From positions 2,294,001 through 2,358,000 of the forward strand of contig NZ_CP046052.1 of NCBI RefSeq assembly GCF_004802635.2: 64,000 nt of DNA, in the 5' to 3' direction. Source of the stretch: Methylocystis heyeri (GTDB lineage: Bacteria > Pseudomonadota > Alphaproteobacteria > Rhizobiales > Beijerinckiaceae). Below the pieces are notes generated by a model that ran no database searches, was not told the DNA's origin, and saw only the letters and a list, made by a program, of their open reading frames with translations. Below are positions 61,201-64,000 of this stretch, one piece after another. How positions within the stretch are numbered: position 1 is the stretch's first letter; each line of letters opens with the position of its first letter. The position numbers and the translations under genes are program-made.

Positions 61201-62048
61201 CGTGGAAGCGCCTCGCCTATGTAACGGCGACCTCTGGCGTGCTCGGCGGCGTCGTCGGGCTTCCGCTCGCAATGGACATGGCGAAGGTCGCCTTGATAAT
61301 GGCGAACGCTGTAGGCGTGACCAACTACACATACGGCACGTTCGAGGACGATCTACAACAAAAGATCGCGAGCATGGTTGGCGGCGAAGGCGCGAACGTC
61401 ATCATGCACGGCGCGGGCGAGGCCGTCGGACTAAACGTCGGACACAGACTCGGCGCGGGAGGTCTACTGTTCGGCGAGCCGAGCGGATATGGCGCTGGCG
61501 ACCTCATGCAATATTTCGCCGGGAACATCTTCGGCGCTCCGACGCAAGCCATGTTCGAAACCGCCGAGGGCGCAAAGAACGTCATGGAGGGCAAGATCTA
61601 TGACGGGCTCGCGAAGATATCGCCAATCAAACAGGTCGAGGACACGTTCAAGGCTATCGGGCTCTACGCAGAAGGGAAGCAGACGAAGCGCGGAAATCAA
61701 GTGGCCCCGCCCGCATCCCTGCCGGCTGCAACGCTACAGGCCATCGGGCTCCAGCCATCAAGCATCGCAAATGCGCAGGCGGCAACCGCTCACATGCGCG
61801 AACGGCAGCTCCGCGACAGCAAGAGGCGGCAGGAGCTTATTGAACGGCTTGCGCATCCCAAGGGCGATCTGGCTAGAACAATTCAGGAGCGGGTTGAATG
61901 GAACAGGCTGCACCCAGACAACCGAATCACGGATGCGCATGTTGCAAATGCGCGCAAGACCAAGGAGACGACGCTCGGCCAGCAAGTGAACAAGCGCAAC
62001 AAGTCCGAGATAGAGACCTACAAGCGCGCCTACGGGATAACTCCATAG
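55272..62048 (+). CDS. Giant (2258-aa) polyvalent-type internal virion protein
   Basis: Residues ~1-300: Gly/Ala-rich with hydrophobic stretches. ~300-700: disordered Pro/Glu-rich linkers with internal repeats (PLPDNYTGSTERAPEYNDPA-type). ~836-976: a phage inorganic-pyrophosphatase-like domain (HPVAIENPKGSERSGVDTNG, MPTDYGYIKGTKGHDKDAVD). ~1040-1150: a zincin domain with LHEAVHAAT (HExxH at 1088-1092) and a third ligand candidate E1131 (HEFIAEAF). Remaining ~1000 residues: helical, with a hydrophobic segment near 1983-2017. These two domains are known from 'polyvalent' proteins injected with phage or conjugative DNA to protect it. Role inferred. Confidence 0.82.
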   Translation: MADDKNTDFDPRWMAPSLLTTPEKTETGASLLDIPKAVGVGAGELAQQAISTGRYGLAKAGFNNAAEAARGVGELAGAGTEALRGSITPGGRRAMDAQLIPDADHASVFESPVSTMAMKAAGAAAPVAASMALPEARAAQAIGGAALQTGQNIDSTYRAADAATQNSDQSQQVVDQALTPKSLAAGAAAGALAGGVLGPMFHGSGGANGVADTAKRVGTGALEGGAAMGVAGAQGDVSQQNVEQAIDPSLPYNLKRTLKAGVNAGFEGAALGGAAAGVTGNSGRSATKYDKGATPDAVAGATPAQAKPLMLPSPLSPDVAQEAALASGRDAPSVINQGAGQQPLGLPGPAPKQAIPLPEGFAGRMDRPPDYNDPTILDAMAQRQNGEQAPTPNPASSDQPLPPDMAQRFQRSNIENTQRPPLQALPAPEAKRSVPFPDNYTGSTERAPEYNDPAILDTLKQNQRPPLEPLPEPGNEAPAGVSSDTPLPAGVNPDVMATIQKAAKPGVGSKGEEAIAKSKSRKEPTPEPVKEATTEASQEPVRESRVLRDVSDEAVARDQSIQEENNATVRENLQGMEPKPEAGSGAGHRTKAEKEARANNNAVADKVVEKFKPKENETAGQRKDRAAQMVKTALEEGWKKPGTVKDTNLADHGHSPASMLLTEAQRLISKSKNASDTHFDMSERLLRAGTPEDIKSYLDMRRQQGQDVMAARNGVKTQAEREASLGHSEEVADRPQTTESEFHETPEPETVSERRAAEAQHEAEAKAQREKTAQDRAALPPTEGGIAGESKAGTFKVETVKRRSVTPPGKAKVLDAIKAKTEPKLEGKEGVARARLDVNTNPTEAQKRAGNYAKGHVKFEEHPVAIENPKGSERSGVDTNGEPWSHTMPTDYGYIKGTKGHDKDAVDAFIGPHGETGKAYVINQRDLSTGALDEHKVVFGTRSVAEAKALYDKSFGDGTGRARRHSIAEVTPDQLKHWLRHGDMNKPYAPHGSIWSAAGTHTFVPTHSTTLREMLPKLALQRRKDGSIQSYIARQLRHIVGDTPVHIVDESAISAMRYDTVGHYDPMHGHIVVRATGDAAKLTHRVLHEAVHAATWLKIYKSKRLQDTLRSIMDDIREETPNHYGMTNPHEFIAEAFGNEEFQNMLAASPISDALAAKLGLGADAKRTMWQAVTDFVRRIVGLQPHVHTALDAIMRVSERMKQGDFDAEHPHVESLRDRFVAHLKDVEEVRDTAHAQRTARQVVDDLVNRIDAAGRGKDLSHFMKTQAAQLMTGRQLYQMTRHKTGEVFSRAHEALNDAAARMDTRMKHLFAPAYDMARDVAAMSKKYMGEDWQNYLDLTDRAQRYNVHPDVGLGDAKNRHLDLSRENTKKGDEAAGAFINWQGRSKHAELAAQYKALPEELQKFWNRTQDFYAEQAKGAKDATLSKMLNGTDLPPEVKASAKAGKVMLDDTNEKYHGVLKATNNVHTAFKQTGPYAPSYRRGDWITHGELKYAKPTDGKLIDKHTYEFDTREAAHKYATSLDLPTSHKTAYYDSLTGERSTYEGAISREGEPIGKYHVKVNPRVFEAHETQRAAGAHRQEMLDSGKFADVQEVQKRNDTVDAGLEISTPQMQALIDNVRNYGSLGDNDRAEISKAISEAAVTMYPGNRFAKRMLGKGHTLGRDEDMARDFLDYGRSLSSYRAKGEFAPEINQHLETMRKDIDASRYHDSVTDKQEVFKSIKERLGHIDTGALGGDLNPIVRDAMLLTGLKRMASIGHVLIHMAHPFQMSLPVLASRHGMRAAGEIGRVYKDVSALDILKEGGAGFKRLISDPNARATNFLTTVRERLSNQKDGRDLNRMLDALVESGHIHPDNMFDFTKSTPEGNAAQRALYRVDNAFREISGAAEMVNRMVDAIAAYRLERSAGHSHAEAVKYAQDTVASTQGLYSAANRIPLAKSQLGRMAFQFKGYAQNVMALLAESMNTALHDVDPATRKEAWKRLAYVTATSGVLGGVVGLPLAMDMAKVALIMANAVGVTNYTYGTFEDDLQQKIASMVGGEGANVIMHGAGEAVGLNVGHRLGAGGLLFGEPSGYGAGDLMQYFAGNIFGAPTQAMFETAEGAKNVMEGKIYDGLAKISPIKQVEDTFKAIGLYAEGKQTKRGNQVAPPASLPAATLQAIGLQPSSIANAQAATAHMRERQLRDSKRRQELIERLAHPKGDLARTIQERVEWNRLHPDNRITDAHVANARKTKETTLGQQVNKRNKSEIETYKRAYGITP

Positions 62049-62080
62049 ACGAAGCGGCACTCGATACCGCAGACAAAATA

Positions 62081-62188
62081 ATGTGGGCACTCATCAGCCT
62101 TCCGTTCGATGCAGCATACAGCCGCAAGAAAGCCACGGTGCAAGTCATCGTGAGAGATACGATGAAGCAGCTATTTGGGAGTTTGTGA
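62081..62188 (+). CDS. Very small phage protein (35 aa)
   Basis: Reads MWALISLPFDAAYSRKKATV then QVIVRDTMKQLFGSL. It lies between the giant gene and the HNH-like gene and stops two bases before the latter's ATG, so coupling is possible. No obvious SD. The N-terminus is weakly hydrophobic. Confidence 0.4.
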   Translation: MWALISLPFDAAYSRKKATVQVIVRDTMKQLFGSL

Positions 62189-62189
62189 C

Positions 62190-62450
62190 ATGGCCAGAGA
62201 CTACGCAAAAGAATATCGGGACTATCAGGGCACTCCCGCCCAGATAAAGAAACGCTCAGAGCGCAACCACGCCCGCCTTGAGGCTGAAAAGAAACTCGGA
62301 AAGGCCGCCATCAAGGGCAAGGACATTGGGCACAAAAAAGCTCTGGACAATGGCGGCTCGAACTCTGCGAGCAATACCAAAGTCCAGAGCGTCAAATCAA
62401 ACCGCGGCTGGCGTGCCGGTCGCAAGGGATACTCTGTCCCTAACGTCTGA
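62190..62450 (+). CDS. Small HNH-like protein
   Basis: An 86-aa basic protein: MARDYAKEYRDYQGTPAQIK, RSERNHARLEAEKKLGKAAI, then GKDIGHKKALDNGGSNSASN. The D-x-x-H...GGSN...N pattern matches small phage HNH-type proteins found at the end of structural operons; here the usual DH dipeptide reads DIGH, so catalysis is uncertain. It ends one base before palindrome 62451. Confidence 0.65.
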   Translation: MARDYAKEYRDYQGTPAQIKKRSERNHARLEAEKKLGKAAIKGKDIGHKKALDNGGSNSASNTKVQSVKSNRGWRAGRKGYSVPNV

Positions 62451-62567
62451 TTACCCTTCGAGGTAATGCCGAAAAATGACGTGCATTACAAGGAACCCTA
62501 GACCGGCAGCCGCCCCCACTATGGCTGCCGCTACCGTAAACAGAATGTCTGCTATTATTGATCGCAT
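62451..62567 (-). CDS. Small single-TM membrane protein (38 aa)
   Basis: Minus strand: MRSIIADILFTVAAAIVGAA then AGLGFLVMHVIFRHYLEG. One hydrophobic helix (LFTVAAAIVGAAAGLGFLVM) with a short charged tail. SD AAAGG lies 11 bases upstream. It overlaps the end of the HTH gene at 62555 and ends inside palindrome 62451, which holds its stop codon. Candidate for a superinfection or regulatory membrane peptide. Confidence 0.5.
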   Translation of the reverse strand: MRSIIADILFTVAAAIVGAAAGLGFLVMHVIFRHYLEG

Positions 62568-62815
62568 GGCGGCGACACCTTTCTTCTCACGATGATTTCA
62601 TAACCGAGCACGTCTAGGACTGCTTCCAGCGTTATTATCGACGGCCCGCGCTTTCCGACTGCCCACCGGCGCAGCATATCACGGTTCACGCCGGCCTTCT
62701 CGCATATGACTTCCAAGCTCATAGGGCTTGTTCTGGCCGCGTCTACGGCGAGCGCTACGAACCTATGAACGCTTACGCCCGGAGCTACTCGTATGCTTGT
62801 GCGCAACCTACACAT
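62555..62815 (-). CDS. Small HTH (XRE-like) protein 1
   Basis: An 86-aa protein with an HTH-like segment (SLEVICEKAGVNRDMLRRWA, residues ~33-52) and the C-terminal signature TLEAVLDVLGYEIIVRRKVS. The second half closely matches its neighbour at 62815, so the two are tandem paralogues. Starts on the base where the upstream gene ends (62815). A phage regulator; candidate reader of the palindromes. Confidence 0.68.
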   Translation of the reverse strand: MCRLRTSIRVAPGVSVHRFVALAVDAARTSPMSLEVICEKAGVNRDMLRRWAVGKRGPSIITLEAVLDVLGYEIIVRRKVSPPCDQ

Positions 62816-63069
62816 TACTTCGCGACCTTACGTAGTATAAGTTCGTAACCGAGCGCATTTAGAACGGCCTCTATGTTGGCCAACGTCGGGCTGCACGATC
62901 CGCGCTTCCAATGGCTAATGAGACTGGCGTCGATCCCAGCCATCTTGGCTACGGAAACAACAGTTTTTGATTTCTTGCGCGCCTCTCCTAGCGCGAAGCG
63001 AATGAATGGGTGCACTGCGGGGTGGGGTGATTTCTCTGGCACAATCAGTCCTCCCGAAACCCAAGCCAC
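62815..63069 (-). CDS. Small HTH (XRE-like) protein 2
   Basis: An 84-aa protein with an HTH segment (VSVAKMAGIDASLISHWKRG, residues ~38-57) and the C-terminal signature NIEAVLNALGYELILRKVAK shared with protein 1. It overlaps the ligase end by 25 bp and precedes protein 1, all on the minus strand. Together they may act as a heterodimer or as two operator readers; inferred. Confidence 0.68.
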   Translation of the reverse strand: MAWVSGGLIVPEKSPHPAVHPFIRFALGEARKKSKTVVSVAKMAGIDASLISHWKRGSCSPTLANIEAVLNALGYELILRKVAK

Positions 63070-63905
63070 ACCGGAAAGCGTGGGACGCCCTTTTTAGAAA
63101 GCTCCTGATATTTGAACGTGATTACCCTGCCGGGTAACTGGTCACGAGAGGACCAATATTCGGCGCGCTGGTCATCAGTAAACCCCGACCCTACTTCGAA
63201 CGTGACGCCGAAGAACTGCACTTTGAGAGCGCCGAGGGTTCCTCCCGGCACGAGGCCCTCTTTCTTTTTGGATCGCTTGGTGTGTCCGATGGCGTCTTTG
63301 GTCGCTTCGTTCTCATTCAGCATAAGCTCTACTGACCCAACGATGGTAGCCTCTGCGTCATACCAGCGTTTGTATTTCATCAGCGCACCCTCTTTGAGAG
63401 TGCTCCTGCCTAGCTTGTATCCTGCTTCTGGATTGCGCAGCATAATACCCTCATAGCCTGCCTGCGCGCAGTATTCCTCTGCGGCGATAAGCTCCATAAG
63501 GTTTGCAATCTCCCACTGGTCAACAATCTTTACCCATGGCGGTAGCTTGTAAGATTGTAGCTCTGTGAGGCGCTCGCGAAACGGTATGTTGGCGTAGGCT
63601 AGGTCGAACACATGATGCTCAAAGTTCGACACAGCGTCGCGCGACATGACGATTGATTGCACGCCGTTAAAGTCCTTACCCGGAACCATCAGCTCGCCAT
63701 CAAGCAAAGTCAGAGGAAACACCCTATGAGCTTCTCTGAATATGTTGTATATGTGGCGGTTTGGAATTTCCTCAAACTTTCTGGACATAGGAGCCCCATC
63801 GTCGGCTGCGGCGATGCACCTTATTCCGTCCAGCTTGGGCGAAGCGATAAGAGGATATGTGAGGTCGTCGAAATTGTCGAGCGTTGCGGCGAGCATGGGT
63901 TTCAT
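63045..63905 (-). CDS. ATP-dependent DNA ligase (phage type)
   Basis: A 286-aa ligase with the minimal nucleotidyltransferase and OB domains. Motif I: SPKLDGIR (K24, adenylated), motif III: LLDGELMV, motif IV: EGIMLRNPEAG, motif V: LMKYKRW. T7-like phages use such enzymes to seal Okazaki fragments and repair nicks. SD AGGAGC precedes ATG 63905. It is the first gene of the minus-strand set leading to the two HTH proteins and overlaps the first. Palindromes 63122 and weak 63530 lie within it. Confidence 0.92.
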   Translation of the reverse strand: MKPMLAATLDNFDDLTYPLIASPKLDGIRCIAAADDGAPMSRKFEEIPNRHIYNIFREAHRVFPLTLLDGELMVPGKDFNGVQSIVMSRDAVSNFEHHVFDLAYANIPFRERLTELQSYKLPPWVKIVDQWEIANLMELIAAEEYCAQAGYEGIMLRNPEAGYKLGRSTLKEGALMKYKRWYDAEATIVGSVELMLNENEATKDAIGHTKRSKKKEGLVPGGTLGALKVQFFGVTFEVGSGFTDDQRAEYWSSRDQLPGRVITFKYQELSKKGVPRFPVWLGFRED

Positions 63906-63913
63906 GGGGGCTC

Positions 63914-64000
63914 CTAGATCGGTTTTTCAGGGTCGCGACAGAATTTGCGGAAGGGCTCGGCGGACATTTCCGCCGTGTCGATTTTGAATACGCGCACGTT
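63914..64000 (-). CDS. Partial phage gene at right edge (C-terminal 28 aa)
   Basis: The minus strand is open from the edge to TAG at 63914-63916: NVRVFKIDTAEMSAEPFRKF then CRDPEKPI. It precedes the ligase gene by 8 bp and must be co-transcribed. Too little to name. Confidence 0.5.
   Translation of the reverse strand, partial: NVRVFKIDTAEMSAEPFRKFCRDPEKPI

Larger units (their letters stand above)
28960..63545. repeat. Dispersed palindrome family TTACC-N6-GGTAA (about 33 good, about 8 weaker copies)
   Basis: Good copies start (first base of TTACC, CTACC or ATACC) at 28960*, 30237, 30391, 31276, 32855, 33279, 35314, 36013, 37840, 39288, 39886, 40221, 40484, 41569, 42617, 44279, 45635, 46253, 46621, 47426, 48218, 49225, 50354, 51181, 52293, 53380, 54454, 56679, 57685, 59571, 60853, 62451 and 63122 (*listed at its T; the C is at 28959). 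Weaker ones: 29078, 33729, 36565, 37054, 43502, 55531, 57613, 63530. The inner spacer is 6 nt in nearly all (5 at 46621; 7 at 47426, 49225, 56679) and often C....G, giving TTACCC-N4-GGGTAA. Copies fall between genes and inside them. Chance expectation for ten fixed bases in 35 kb is about 0.03, so the enrichment is extreme. Likely a protein-binding operator family or an RNA hairpin; function not known. Confidence 0.93.
28884..64000 (+). mobile_element. Temperate podovirus-like prophage (left 35 kb; right end not in window)
   Basis: Bounded on the left by the tRNA-Thr fragment. Contains integrase, terminase, portal, scaffold, capsid, tail nozzle, lysis genes, internal virion proteins and a DNA ligase. 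No long tail-tube, sheath or tape-measure genes are present, and a nozzle-like protein plus large internal proteins (one with a transglycosylase domain) indicate a short-tailed phage. The dispersed palindromes occur only inside it, which agrees with the boundary. Confidence 0.9.

Noticed and set aside
28960-63545. Palindromes as a restriction-modification recognition site or transposon ends
   Set aside because: A phage under restriction would lose sites, not gain 33; no gene lies consistently between pairs and copies are single, so transposon ends do not fit.
28960-63545. Palindromes as a CRISPR-like array
   Set aside because: Units are ~16 bp, spaced by genes at irregular to ~1 kb distance, with no spacers or cas genes.

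Overview
The window is high-GC alphaproteobacterial DNA of the Hyphomicrobiales (rhizobial) type. The evidence is a set of accessory families typical of that group (DUF736, DUF2493, DUF932, DUF6499/DUF2285, a toprim primase-like protein and a long ParB-like protein). No species can be named from the sequence.

Positions 1 to about 28.9 kb form an accessory region that looks like the regulatory and maintenance part of an integrative and conjugative element (ICE) carrying cargo. From the left: a very large nuclease-STAND NTPase gene broken by an IS3-family element; an IS66 element with perfect 8-bp target duplications; an FseA-like excision activator split over two frames (DUF6499 then DUF2285) with an apparent +1 programmed frameshift site; divergent QseM-like and QseC-like genes; an AT-rich two-gene cargo (HSP90-like GHKL ATPase plus metallophosphoesterase); DUF736; a membrane protein; a decayed VapC toxin gene; a NUDIX hydrolase and two histidine phosphatases; then DUF2493, toprim, ParB-like, a small secreted protein, DUF932, and a 69-aa protein translationally coupled to a Rad50/SMC-like ATPase. 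Several maintenance genes have long related leaders.

At 28,884-28,928 lies the 3' half of a tRNA-Thr(UGU) gene, which I read as a prophage attachment site. From there to the right edge is a temperate podovirus-like prophage that continues past 64,000: tyrosine integrase, small early genes, dCMP deaminase, terminase (minus strand), portal, accessory virion proteins, scaffold, capsid, adaptor and tail genes, lysis genes (holin-like, GH24 lysozyme, spanin-like), an Ig-decorated tail nozzle-like protein, a GNAT protein, a lytic transglycosylase internal protein, a 2258-aa giant virion protein with pyrophosphatase-like and zincin domains, and a minus-strand operon of DNA ligase, two small HTH-like proteins and a small membrane protein.

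The most striking signal is a dispersed palindrome family in the prophage only, TTACC-N6-GGTAA (usually TTACCC-N4-GGGTAA). I count about 33 good copies plus about 8 weaker ones in 35 kb. They sit both between genes, often touching ribosome-binding sites, start or stop codons, and inside coding sequences. The first copy lies 32 bp inside the attachment site. I saw none in the flanking ICE. They resemble in distribution the 'stoperator' sites of some mycobacteriophages, but the motif and host are different. All counts are by eye.
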